From Plasmodium relictum (Eukaryota > Apicomplexa > Aconoidasida > Haemosporida > Plasmodiidae), in assembly GCF_900005765.1 (NCBI RefSeq), contig NC_041685.1:992001-1056000 (forward strand): a DNA stretch of 64,000 nucleotides. Reading direction: 5' to 3'. How positions within the stretch are numbered: position 1 is the first letter of the stretch; each line of letters begins with the position of its first letter. The notes under the pieces were generated by a model, which ran no database searches, was not told the origin of the DNA, and worked only from the letters and a program-made list of their open reading frames with translations. Shown here piece by piece: positions 32,290-44,500 of this stretch. A program made the translations under genes and the position numbers.

Positions 32290-35200
32290 ATGAAAATAAA
32301 ATTTTTTTTGTTTTTTTTTATTTTTCTTGGTACAAATTCTTTTGGTAAACAATATAACGATAACTATGAAGGTCTTATCAATAAATTAGAATTATTAGAA
32401 GAATTAGTTGTAAGTGGATATGATCTATTTAAAAAAAAAAATGTAGAAAGTGGTTCAAAACAAAAAATAATTAAATTCCTTAGTAGAGCTGAAGAACTGA
32501 AATTTCCAAAACTTAATAATTTAATAAATCACATAAAGAGTGTAATTAATAAAGATAATGGATTGGATTATTTAATTGAAAGATATGAAGAATTTGACGA
32601 ATTAATGAATATCATAGATTTTTACTTTGATTTATTAAGGGCTAAGCTTCAAGATATGTGCATGCGCGATGGTTGCAAAATACCATTTTACCTTAAAATA
32701 TATGATGGTGAATTGAACGTTCTCAGAAAAGTTGTTTTAAGTTATCGAATGCCTTTACAAAATATTAAAAATAATATAAATAAACTGCAAGCCTTTATTA
32801 AAGCTAATGAAAGTACAGTAAAAAAATTAAAAGAATTAATTCAAACTGCTGAACAAGTTATAGAAAGTAAGAAGACTGGTCTTGCTGATACTGGTAAAGT
32901 ACAAGAAAGAAAAGACACATACAGAGCACAATATGATATTTATTTTTATAAAAAACAATTGGAAGAATCCGAAAAAATGATAGAAGTATTAAAACATCAT
33001 CTTAAAAAAATAAGGTCAAATGAAGATATAAAACCATTGCTTGAGCAAATCAAGGAAAAAACTAAAACGCAACCTGTAGATGAAGGAAAAAAAAAAGAAA
33101 TTGCTGAACTTGAAGCTAAAGTACAAAATATTGCTAAAAATATAAGACTTAATATAGAAAGTTTAATTTTAGATCCTCATGAATTAGAATTTTATTTAAG
33201 AGAGAAAAGAAAAAAATCTACTAATATAGCAGATCCTGAAAATTCTGAAGATGAAAACTTGGCAGTTTCAGGAAATGTAAGTGATACTTACCCCCACGGT
33301 ATTGAAACACCTTTAGCAGAAAATGATATTAAAGATATATTACGTCCAAGAAATGATAAGTTACCATTTGGTAATTTATATGATCCTCAGTATGGAAATA
33401 TTATAGAAGGTATTACGATCCTTCAAGATAAGTACGAACTTAATGATTTTTTAAGTAAAATTAAAGATATTGTTACATCAACAAAAAAGTTTTTAACTTA
33501 TTCAAAAAGTAATTATGATCGTCTATCTAGTTTACATGTTGAAGAATCAAACAGATACAAGCCATTAATTGAAGACTTTTTAAAATCTAAACACGCTAAT
33601 GCTCTTCAAGAACAAAAAGTTACAGAATTGGTAGAAAAAAGAAATTCTTTTGTTTCAAGTAAAAGTATATCTAAAGCATTTTCTACTTATTATGAAAATT
33701 CTGAATCGCATATAGAAAAATTAGAGGGGCAACGTAAGTATTTAGAAGACTACTCATTAAGAAAAGCTTTTACTAAAAAAGAGATTAACAAATATACAGA
33801 ATTAAAGAAAAAAATAGAAACAGAAATTAATGAATTAACAGAACAATTAAAGGAAGAAGAAAAAGAACTATCGGCAAATCCTAGTGATATAGATAATATT
33901 GTGGAATATATGCAAGCTAATAAACAATTAATAATCCAAAAAGTAGAAGAATTAAAAAAAGTAGAAAAACTTTTAAAGGATGTGCAATTAATGGATAGAC
34001 TGTATGTTCCACGTTTATATAAATCAAAACATAAAGCAGAACCTTACTATTTATTTATTATAAAGCATGAAGTTGATAAAATGAAATCTTTTATACCAAA
34101 AATAAATAATTTACTACAAGAAGAAAAAAGTAAATTAGAAAAATTAACAAAAACTACAACTGCAGAACAAACAAATGTACCTGGCAAGGTAACTCCACCA
34201 GTTGTTGCAGCAGATGAAGAAGTTACACAAGTAACTACACCATCATGTTCTTCAAGCGCATGCTCATCATCACAAACACACGAAACGCCATCACCAGATT
34301 TAGAAAAAACAGCACAACCAAGTCTACAAGCACCAGAACAACAAAGTTCAGGAAATATAGAAAATCCTGTAGAAGAAGCAAGAAAAAAAGTAGATTTTTT
34401 TGAAAAATTGTATAATTTCTTAAATTCCAGTTATATATGCCATAAAAAATTGTTGTTATCTAATTCAACAATGAACAAAAATTTATTAGAAAAATATAAA
34501 TTAACCAATGAAGAAGAAAAAAAATCAGGTTCATGTAATTCATTAGATTTATTACATAAAATTCAAAATAATATGAAAGTCATGTATTCCTTGTATGAAA
34601 ATACGAACAGTGATTTACAATATTTCTATTATAAGTTATTTAAGAAGGAACTTATTTATAATATATATCAACTAAGAAATAATGATAAAATCAAAGAACT
34701 ATTAACAAATTCACCAAACGATCAGCCTGTTGAACCTTCAACCCAAACCCAGCAAAATCAAAGAGCAGGAGAAAACTTAAGAGGGGAAAGAGAACCATCT
34801 TTACCATTAAGTGAAGATAGATTAAATCAAACAGTACAAGGAAATAACGTAATGGAAGAATCTGATGTAACACATGAAAATGATACACAAGAAACAATCG
34901 ATCAAAATTCTGAAGAAAATTCACATTCAGAAGAAGATAGAAGACAAAATGAAAATCTTTTAGAATCATATTTGCTTCAAAGCGAAACATATGAAAATGA
35001 ATATTTAATAAGTTTTATAAAATCTAAAAGAGAAGTAATTAATCAAATGAACCCAGAAAAAGAGCAAGAATTACTTAACGAAATTAGTGAATTAAGAGAA
35101 AAGGTGAAGTTACTATTTTCTAATCTCAATAAATATAAATTAAAATTAGAAAGATTAATAAATAAGAAGAATGAAACTTTACGTTATCGAGCTATTCTTA

Positions 35201-37071
35201 AAAGAAAGGAAGCTTTAAAAGAACAATTACAAAAAAGATTAAATAGACTCAATAAACAAGAAGCTTCAGTATTACAAAATTTCTCTATTTTCTTTAATAA
35301 AAAAAGAGAAAATGAAAAAGAGAAAGTAAAAAATATGCTACAAAACAATGAAAAATTAATGAAGCATTATAAATATGTTATTAAATTTTATAATGGTGAA
35401 TTATCTCCACTAAAATCCATAAGCAATCTAGCAATTCAAAAAGAAAATAATTACTTAAATTTAGAGAAATTTAGAGCATTAAGTGAAACGGAAGAAATAA
35501 AAAAGAAAAATGTTGATTTAGAAAAAAGCATTATAGGTTCTCTATCAAGTGGATTATACCATCTATTGTCAGAATTAGAAAAACTTATAGATAATAATAA
35601 TTATAATGGTGAATCTAATGATGCAAATGGTTTATCAGTTCAAAAAGCATTAAATTTCAATGCTGATTTATTTCCAGAAAGTTCAGAAGGAAGCCAAAGT
35701 GCATCTTCAATTAACGGTTCATTAAGCCCTGAACCAAGTACAGTAACTAACTCAGATCCTCAAAGCCCGCCATCCCAAGAACAACCTGTACAAACTGAAA
35801 GTGCCCAAGAAACCAATGCAATCACACCAACTGATGGAAATACAGATAGCTCTGAAGGTAGTACTATCGCTGCTTCTAATACAGAAAATAATTTAAATCA
35901 AGCAACAACGGGTACATCAGAAGAAACTGAACCTGAAGAAAATGTCCTTTCTAGATTTGATAATGCAACTTCTAATGAGTATTTAAAAAAGGTAGCTGAA
36001 ACTTATAAAACTTTAAAAAAAGAAACTGAAAAACATATTAATTCACTAAATAGCAACATTATTGATATATTAGAATCAAACTTCACGAAAAGAAATTATT
36101 TCCTAAATGTTCTGGATTATGATTTAATTTCATTTGAACATGAATTTTCAAATGATTATATTATTGAAGATCCATTTAAAGTGATAGAACCAGAAACAAG
36201 AAATAAACTTTTAGGAAATTATATTTATATCTTAGGATCAATAAATAAGGATATATCTTTTATTAATGAAAATTTATCATATTTTACAAAAATATCTCAA
36301 AAATATAGTCATAATTTAGAACAAATTAAAAGTATAATTGAAAAAAAAAAATCACAGGATGAAAAACTTCTTCCTTTTTTGATAAGCTTTCAGAATCTAT
36401 ATGAAACATCATTGAACAATATCGGAAATTATAAAAATGCTTTAGATTCAAAGGTTGCTAATTGTGAACAAAATAAAGAATTAATGGAAGTTAAGATACA
36501 AAAAATCAAGGATAATAACAATGTTCAAGAAACAATAGAAAATTTAAAAAAAAATAAAAGAGAGGGTGAAGATAATTATTTATATGATTCCAATAATAGA
36601 ACTAAAAAATTATCACCCAATGAACATAGAAATCGTAAACAGTTATGGACAAGATTTAAACAATTAAGAATTGTTCATGAAAATAATATGAATTCACTCT
36701 TTTCAAATTTCGATCAACAAGATCTTGAACAGATATATGAAGATGTTTCACAACATATATGTATAAATACAGTATGCCCCATAAATTCGGGATGTATTAG
36801 ACGTTTAAATGGAAAGGAGGAATGTAGATGTCTTTTGAATTTCAAGAAAGAAGGAATGATGTGTGTTCCTGATGAAAATCCTACTTGTGAAATTAATAAT
36901 GGTGGATGTGATACAACGGCAAATTGTACAAGCAATGGAGAGCAAATTACCTGTACTTGTAAATTAAATAAGTCTTTTCCTATCCACCAAGGAATATTCT
37001 GTAGTTCTTCAAATTACTTAAGTTTATCATTTTTATTAATTATTATTTTTATTTTATATAACTTAATTTAA
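32290..37071 (+). CDS. MSP1: Merozoite surface protein 1
   Basis: Single exon, 1593 residues. A signal peptide (MKIKFFLFFFIFLGTNSFG) precedes a first conserved block that, as in other species, reads NYEGLINKLELLEELV and carries the Cys pair DMCMRDGCKIPFYLK. Alternating conserved helical blocks and low-complexity spacers follow: Thr/Pro/Ser/Gln-rich stretches lie at about residues 625-700, 810-890 and 1130-1215. Two EGF-like modules of six cysteines each (about 1489-1530 and 1535-1572; the second opens CEINNGGCD) and a hydrophobic GPI tail close the protein. MSP1 is the dominant GPI-anchored merozoite coat protein. It is cut by the protease SUB1 before egress and by SUB2 at invasion, leaving the EGF pair (MSP1-19) on the surface. 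Codon use in the spacers is less A/T-extreme than in neighbours. Confidence 0.97.
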   Translation: MKIKFFLFFFIFLGTNSFGKQYNDNYEGLINKLELLEELVVSGYDLFKKKNVESGSKQKIIKFLSRAEELKFPKLNNLINHIKSVINKDNGLDYLIERYEEFDELMNIIDFYFDLLRAKLQDMCMRDGCKIPFYLKIYDGELNVLRKVVLSYRMPLQNIKNNINKLQAFIKANESTVKKLKELIQTAEQVIESKKTGLADTGKVQERKDTYRAQYDIYFYKKQLEESEKMIEVLKHHLKKIRSNEDIKPLLEQIKEKTKTQPVDEGKKKEIAELEAKVQNIAKNIRLNIESLILDPHELEFYLREKRKKSTNIADPENSEDENLAVSGNVSDTYPHGIETPLAENDIKDILRPRNDKLPFGNLYDPQYGNIIEGITILQDKYELNDFLSKIKDIVTSTKKFLTYSKSNYDRLSSLHVEESNRYKPLIEDFLKSKHANALQEQKVTELVEKRNSFVSSKSISKAFSTYYENSESHIEKLEGQRKYLEDYSLRKAFTKKEINKYTELKKKIETEINELTEQLKEEEKELSANPSDIDNIVEYMQANKQLIIQKVEELKKVEKLLKDVQLMDRLYVPRLYKSKHKAEPYYLFIIKHEVDKMKSFIPKINNLLQEEKSKLEKLTKTTTAEQTNVPGKVTPPVVAADEEVTQVTTPSCSSSACSSSQTHETPSPDLEKTAQPSLQAPEQQSSGNIENPVEEARKKVDFFEKLYNFLNSSYICHKKLLLSNSTMNKNLLEKYKLTNEEEKKSGSCNSLDLLHKIQNNMKVMYSLYENTNSDLQYFYYKLFKKELIYNIYQLRNNDKIKELLTNSPNDQPVEPSTQTQQNQRAGENLRGEREPSLPLSEDRLNQTVQGNNVMEESDVTHENDTQETIDQNSEENSHSEEDRRQNENLLESYLLQSETYENEYLISFIKSKREVINQMNPEKEQELLNEISELREKVKLLFSNLNKYKLKLERLINKKNETLRYRAILKRKEALKEQLQKRLNRLNKQEASVLQNFSIFFNKKRENEKEKVKNMLQNNEKLMKHYKYVIKFYNGELSPLKSISNLAIQKENNYLNLEKFRALSETEEIKKKNVDLEKSIIGSLSSGLYHLLSELEKLIDNNNYNGESNDANGLSVQKALNFNADLFPESSEGSQSASSINGSLSPEPSTVTNSDPQSPPSQEQPVQTESAQETNAITPTDGNTDSSEGSTIAASNTENNLNQATTGTSEETEPEENVLSRFDNATSNEYLKKVAETYKTLKKETEKHINSLNSNIIDILESNFTKRNYFLNVLDYDLISFEHEFSNDYIIEDPFKVIEPETRNKLLGNYIYILGSINKDISFINENLSYFTKISQKYSHNLEQIKSIIEKKKSQDEKLLPFLISFQNLYETSLNNIGNYKNALDSKVANCEQNKELMEVKIQKIKDNNNVQETIENLKKNKREGEDNYLYDSNNRTKKLSPNEHRNRKQLWTRFKQLRIVHENNMNSLFSNFDQQDLEQIYEDVSQHICINTVCPINSGCIRRLNGKEECRCLLNFKKEGMMCVPDENPTCEINNGGCDTTANCTSNGEQITCTCKLNKSFPIHQGIFCSSSNYLSLSFLLIIIFILYNLI

Positions 37072-37528
37072 AAAAAAAATAAAATAAAAATAAAATATTT
37101 ATTTTTTTATTTTAAATATTTTTTTAAGTCTTTTACAACTTAATAAAAAAAATTCTAAGATCAAAAAAATATTATATTTATTTATATAGTAATACTCAAA
37201 ATAATTAATCTTTAAAAAAGAAAGCTTAAAAAAATACAAAATGTCACAAAAAAAATTTTAATTTTAAATTGCAAACTTTATCTTTTTCATAAATGGAGAA
37301 ATAGTATAATATAAAATTTAACTAAAACGAAAAAGATATAAATAAAATATTTTTTTTTTCTTTATTCTTTTATTGCAAGAACTTTTTATGTTTTTTTTTT
37401 TTTTTTCCCTATAATAAAATAAATTTTTTACTGATATTTTTTAATGTTATTTTATTTTTTTTTTTTTCTTCTAAATAAATTTAATTTTTAAAATTTTTTT
37501 GATAAAATGATTGTATGCCATAGATAAT
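37072..37528. other. Intergenic spacer downstream of MSP1
   Basis: About 0.46 kb of A/T-rich DNA with poly(T) runs near 37389-37407 and 37452-37467. It is short for a combined 3' UTR and promoter. Nothing else is seen. Confidence 0.6.
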
Positions 37529-40500
37529 ATGAAGTTCAACTGTGGATTAAAAAATAATTTTGCTGAAAAATTTCAAAATTTAGATGAAAATAAAAAGAAT
37601 GATGTAAATGTACTCAATTCAAATGGAAATAATAAAAATATTTTTCAAAAAAATAATTTAAAAAAAAACAATAAATATATGAACTATCCAAATGAATTAA
37701 ATAAAAATACTTCTTTTGAAAAAAAAGTTAGCCAATTTATTTCAAACAGAAAGTTAAATGATATATCATCATCAGAAAACAAAAAAAATGTTTTTTACAA
37801 TGAAAAAAATGTTGTAGATAAAAAAATCAATAAAATGTATAAAACTGAAAGTATTCATTGTAATAATAATCCCACTGTAAATTGTATAAAAAAAAAGAGT
37901 TATATAAATGAATGTAATGACTACAAGAAAACTTCTAATGTTAAAGGCGAGTATAAATTTAATAAATTCATCAATAAGGAGAAAATATCTTGTGAAAACT
38001 CAAAAAATAAAAAAATTAATAATCCTCACAATTTCACAGAAGAAAGCAATATAAATGATATTAAGATAAGTAAAAATATGAATAATATGAGTAATACTAT
38101 AGATAATACTTTTAATAATAGTAATAATAAAAATGATAATATGAATAATAGATTTAAAAATAGTTTTGTGAACATTAATAATATAAATAAAAATGTATGT
38201 GCAACTAATATTTATAAAGACAGTGATCTTAAATTAAATAATTATCACAATAATCTATATAAAGTGAATCATAAAATTCATAATACTAATAATATATCTT
38301 ATGGAAATGGAAATGTAAATTACTTCAATTCATCTAATTTTAATAGAAAAGAGTCTTTTAAAAAAATTCAAAACACATACAATAAAAATAATGATAATAG
38401 GAAAATTATAAATGATCAAAACAAGTATAATGAAACTAATAAAAGTAATAAAAATTATAACGAAAAAAAGAATGACAATAATAACATTGATAATAAAAAG
38501 TATTATAGTAAAAATAATGAAGAAAATAGCAATAAAAATACAAACATTATAAATAAGAAAAGCTATTTCAATAAAAAGTATAACAATGAATATTTTTATA
38601 ATTATAACTTAAATAAAACTTCTTTTAATTACAATTTAAAAATAAATATCAATAAAAATAATAATCATTACGTAAGATACAGAAAAAATGAATTCAATAA
38701 AACTTATTGTAATGAGAATTATTTAAATAAAAATTTTAAAAATAAAAATATGGGCAATTTAAATATAAATGAGAACAATTTTAGCAAAAATAAAAGTTTT
38801 ATCTCAGATAATAATATTAATGAAAAATTCGAAGAACACTTTAAGTATAAAAATAATGATTCTTATATTGATGAAATAAATAGATGTAATTATATAATCG
38901 AATCCGATATTTCATGTACACATAATGCAAATATATTAGCGTTTAAAAAAGAAAAAGAAATTAACAAAATTGAAAATGAATGTGAGAACACAAATAAATA
39001 TGAAGATACAAATATAAATGAAAATAAAAACAATAATGCTCATTCAAATAAAAATGAAAAAATAAGTGAAAATAGAGATAACGAGAAAGTTGAAAATAAA
39101 GATATAAAAAAAAATGAAACTGAAGATAAAAGAATAGAAAATGATTGTAATAAAAAAAATGAAATTTTAAATGAAGAAAATTGTGATAATATGAATGAAG
39201 AATTAAAAAGAAAAAAAAGAGAAGAAGAAAAAAAAAAAATAATGAATTGGAAAACGGAAGAACAAGCATTGCTCGAAGAGGGATTAAGAGTTTATAAAAA
39301 TTTAAAGAATTGTCCAGAAAAATGGATAAAAATTAGTGAAATTGTAAAAAGCAAAAATCCTGATGATTGTTTAAAGCGTTTTCTTTATTGTAGATCGATT
39401 GTTTTGAAAGAAAAAGAAAAAATGAAAAAGGAGATGGAGCAAATGAAAGAAAAAGAAGAAAATGAAAAAAATGAATATAAAGAAGAAAATAATAAAGAGA
39501 TTAAAAATAGTGAAGAACTTGAACAAGATATTGATAGTGATGATATGAATATTAATAATAATATAAATATAAAAGGAAAAAGCTTGATATTGAATAATGT
39601 TCTATTAAAAAATATATCAATGTATAAAGCAGTATTATTGAAGTAAGTATATAAATATTTTACGATTAAAAGAATCTTTATATATACCCTTTTTTTTAAT
39701 TATATAGGTTACAATTAGTTTGTACAAGATGTTGCAATACATTTGAAGTAATATCAACAACTAAAGATGATTCTCAATTAGGTAAAATGCTATTTTTATA
39801 TTTTTTTTTTTTTTTTTCACTCTTATTTAAATTTCCTTTTTTTTTTTAAATATAGTTTGTAATTGTATAAATTGCTGTAATAGTGCAGTTATTGAAATTT
39901 ATAGAAATATATGTTTTTTGGAAAATAGCTGCATCTGCGTTTTAAAATTTAACCAGTGTTCATTAATGGTATGATAAAAGTAAATAATATATAAAATTTA
40001 AAATAGTTATGTATATTTCTATATTAATCTTCTCAGGATTTATTAACTGCTGACTATAGCATGAACTGTGAGAATTGTGGTAGAAAAATTGTTTTTAAAA
40101 ATGTTACATCAGGTATATTATTTTCTAATTTATATATAAAACTCATATACATTTTTTTTTTATATAAACTATATATAAAATTTTTATATATGAACTTCAT
40201 ATATATTTTGTATATACAACTTACAATATACTAAATATTTTAATTATTTTAGGTAAAGAAATGAATGCTAACTGTCATAATTGTTTCACTAAATTAGAAT
40301 TTAAATATAAGGATTTTTCTTTTGACGATACAATTAATGCAAATAATGACACTATAAAAAAGTAAAAATAATTAATTATATATATATATATAATATTTAT
40401 TACACATCTTTTTGTTTTTTATTTATAGAATTGATGAAATGATAAATAAGTTATTTACAAAAAAAAAGTCGAACAAAAAAGTTTTGAGTACATCAAATAA

Positions 40501-41052
40501 TTTAAAAATAGAAAAATGTAAAAATGTTATGAAAATAAATAATATAGAAGTTAATAATGGAGCATGTAAACATTTTAAGAAATCTCATAGATTATTTAAA
40601 TTTCCATGTTGTAACAAAGTAAATTTATATATATCTTTAATTATATATTTGTATTTTTCTTTTCTTTTTTTTTTATGAGTATTTCATAATTATTTACTTT
40701 TTTTTTTTTTTGAAGGTATTTCCATGTCCTACTTGTCATGATTTAAATAGTAATCATGAGTGTGATATTGCTAGAAGAATTATATGTGGATTTTGCTACA
40801 GAGAATTCAGTGATGATGAAGTGTGCATATGTCAAAAAGAAAAAAAAGTTAAAAAAAGCGGAAAATTTTGGGAGGTTATAAAAATAATAAATACAACTAT
40901 ATATATATATATTTATGTATTTAATTTTTTTTTTTTTTTTTTTTTTAAAGGGAGGAAAAGGTTGTCGTAATGCAATTACATTAAGTAAAAATGATTCAAA
41001 GAAATATAAACTTTTAAATAGACAAACTGCACAAAAAAAAAAAAAAAAATAA
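37529..41052 (+). CDS. SANT-domain plus CHY zinc-finger protein, eight exons
   Basis: Exons by phase: 37529-39642, 39708-39781, 39856-39968, 40037-40112, 40253-40361, 40429-40618, 40716-40874 and 40951-41052, about 978 residues. The first ~550 residues are Asn/Lys low complexity. A SANT/Myb-like helix bundle follows at about 570-630 (MNWKTEEQALLEEGLRVYKN, then CPEKWIKISEIV and CLKRFLYCRSI). The later exons encode a run of CxxC pairs and then a CHY-type zinc finger: ACKHFKKSHRLFKFPCCNK, FPCPTCHDLNSNHECD, IICGFCYREF, ending FWEGGKGCRN and a KKYK tail. Two earlier CxxC clusters (CTRCC, CNCINCC, CENCG, CHNC) probably bind further zinc. SANT domains read histone tails or DNA, and CHY fingers occur in redox, ubiquitin and uncharacterised proteins. 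The combined role is unknown, perhaps nuclear. Confidence 0.8.
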
Positions 41053-41543
41053 TTTCTAATTTTCTATAAATTAGTGCTTATAATTTTTTTAAATATTAAA
41101 ATAAAGAATAAAATATGTAAGAATATAATTTGTAATATCATCCTAATCTTTCATTTTATTTATTTTATCAGTGTTTAGTTTTTTGATTTTATTTGGTGAT
41201 ATATTTATTTTTTAAAAACATAATTGAAAAGAAATAAAATAATAGGTAATATATTATGTAAATTTTTTAAGATTAATTTTTACACAAGAAAAAATATTAA
41301 AATAAAATAAAATAAATGAATAGGATTAAAAGGTACTTAAATTATCAATTATTTTTATGTGAAATATAAATACAAAAAAAAATATTTTAACAAAAAAAGA
41401 AAAAAATTGCTTATTTCTCAAAAATTACTTTAAATAATAGCCTTTGGTGACAAAAACAAACATTGGCATCTATAGAAAAAAAGAAAAAAAATAATATATA
41501 TATGTTTAAATTTTTTTTTTATTTTTGGTTGTTTTTTCTTTTT
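41053..41543. other. Convergent intergenic region, may hold a last DGK exon
   Basis: About 0.49 kb between convergent genes. Minus-strand bases 41469-41430 could be a tiny last exon of the diacylglycerol kinase gene (see that entry). Otherwise only A/T-rich 3' UTR sequence is seen. Confidence 0.5.
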
Positions 41544-44500
41544 TTACTTATGAGTAAAATGTAATTTATGTATATTCAGAAATCCAGGTTCTCCATCATA
41601 CTGAAAGTATATTTTATTTCTATTTTGGATAAACTTTCTATTTATTTTAACTATAATTTCACTACCTTGACATAATTTTATTGCTTTAGATATCCCTATT
41701 TGCACTTGAAATAAATGGAAAATATTTCTAAAACCAATAACTTCAATAATTTTATCATTAATTTTCTGTTTACGGTATTTTTGGTGCACTTTTTTTTGTT
41801 TATAAAAATCTAGTCTATAAGATTTATATATGTTACCGTAATCAGAAATGTTATCATTTTTGTTATTTTTAAATTTCTTTTTATCTTTATTAATAATTTC
41901 ACTTTTTTTCAATTCAGAGCATACATCTTCATCACTATATTTACATGTATACTTTTTTTGCATATTCTTTTTCATTTTTGTATGAATTTTATTAGTATTT
42001 AATTTATTATAAATTTCATCATATCCTCGAAATAAATCACTACTTGAATAACTATCGCTGCTGTCATTAAAGTAATCTGTTGATGATTTATCACCTTTTT
42101 TAAATAATTTTTTTTTTTTTTTTTCTCTTTCAATATCTGAATAATAATTTTTTTCTAGTTCATCATCTTTCCATATTTTTATTCCTCCCAAAAAATATGG
42201 TATATTTATTATGCATACACTTTCTAAATTTTCATCTATATTAACCTTTTTACCATCACAATAAATTTTTATATTTTTATTTAGTTTATATTTATATGTA
42301 TTAAAACAAAAATCTCGAAGCCCTACTTCACCATATAAAATTTTGTTTCCTATTCTGCTGTTAAAAAAATGGGGAAATTTTTTTCTTATGTTATCAAAGT
42401 GTAATGCTAATCTTGCAATAATCCCTATATCAAAATAATTAATGAAACTATTATTTAAAATCAAATTATTATTTAAATCATATCCTTTCATATTCCATAC
42501 ATCAACTAATTCATTCTTACTATATTTTATTTTATTTAAATAAAAAAACAAATCACTATTGTATTCATTCCCCCAACCCAAACTTATGCTCAAATCATTA
42601 CCTGTACCTAATGGCATTATACATATTGGTGTTGTAGAAATGTATGAATCTAATGAATCATTTCCATTTTCTTTTTGTAATTCATTATCATTTTGACCAA
42701 AGCTTGTAATATTTTTATCATTGATATAATCTCTATTCTTTTCACTTTTATTATAATTTATTCTATCATTATTACCACTGTTATTTGAATCATGCTTATT
42801 ATCACTATTTTTAATTGTCTTATCACCTTTAACATCGTTATGGTTTCCTTCATTAATTTCATTTAAACCAATATCCTCTTTATTAAAATTATCTTTAATT
42901 TTATTTATATTTTTTTTAAAATTTTTTTTTTGCTTCTTATCATTTTCTATGTTTACTTCCTTATTCCTTTTGTTTTTCTTCTTATAAAATGACGAAGAAT
43001 TATTATATCCATTTTCACTTTCCATAGATGTAGAAGATAAATAGGAATTTTCTTTCCCCTCTGCTTTATAATTGTGCATTAAAATATCATTTTTATTTAA
43101 TTCATATCCCAATGAATATTCGTTCTGAAAACTTTTTTCAACAATATTATCATAAGACTCTTTTTCTATCTTTTTTTTCTCAGAAAAATTTAATTTTTTA
43201 TGATTATATATACGATTATTAGTATTGTTGTTAATAATATTCTTATTTAAATTACTATTAGAATTATTATTCAAATTATTATTATGAACATCACTATTAT
43301 TATTAATAGTATTAATATTATCATTTCTTTTTCCATTTAAGTATTTTTCCTCCATATTATAATTTTCTTTTCTCTTTCTATTAAGATCAGTATCTACATA
43401 GGTATTTATATTTTCTTTATATGAATTGTCAATGGCATTAATTTCATTATTTTCTTTTATAATATTATTGAATGATTTACTTAACTGTATATCATTATTA
43501 CTGTTCCATTTTTTTCTTAACACATCTTTATTTAATTTCATTTTTTCTGTTATGCTCATAGAATCTTTATTTTTATTTGTAATATATTTATTTTTTTCTT
43601 TGACAAAAAATATTTTTTCTCTTAAAAAAAATTTTATTAGAGTATCAATAAAAATGCTTATAGTTCCGTCACCCCCACATATAAGCAAAATAATTTTTTT
43701 TAAATATAACATTTCTTTAAACATATTTAGAACACTTAAAACATTTTTTTCACTTTTTATATTTATTATTTGTATAGGATTAAAATACATCAACAATTCT
43801 TGGTATAAATTTTTTCCTATTTGGCCTCCACTTTTTACGTTTACAAATATTAAAAGAAACTTTTTATTACTTTTTATTTCGTAAATTGGTATATGAACAG
43901 GAAAAAAATTTAATAAAAAGTTAAGATTAACTGAAACTATATATTTTTTTTTATTTTTAGTATTTAGAAAAAATTTCAAATTATTTATATAATCAAAGCA
44001 TAACAATTCATTTGGATTATTTTTTTTATTTGAAAACTGCACTATATTTTCAAATATACTTTTTTCATTTTTATGAAATCTATTAAAATCGTTTATAGTA
44101 TAATTCAAAACCAAATCATCATTTTTTATTTCAAATTCATTTATTTTATTGTAAAAATGTACTAAATAATCTATTAAAATATTTTCTTTAACCGACAATT
44201 GATACGGATACAATATATATTTATTATTACCGTACGTGCATATGCTTTTGTTTAGCTTTTCATCTTTGGCCTTTTTTTTAGTAGAATTCCTAGTTAAACA
44301 CTTTAAATGAAAATATTTATTACACCAAATGCATTTATATACATACTGTTTCACAAATGCATAAAAAGAAAAGAAATAAAATTTTTTTTTACAAATATCA
44401 CATTTATTATTCCATGAATAATTTCTTAATTTTATAAACTTGTGCTTATTCTTAAAAAATACACTCGTTTTACAACTCATTAAATTAGAATTGGGTGCAC

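Noticed and set aside
38961-39269. Minus-strand hydrophobic frame inside the SANT-CHY gene
   Set aside because: Shadow of an Asn/Lys/Glu-rich coding stretch.
41430-41469. Reading MPMFVFVTKGYY as the DGK tail
   Set aside because: It resembles the family tail, but no GT donor and AG acceptor pair gives that phase. Only the KCQCLFL frame is reachable by the visible sites.
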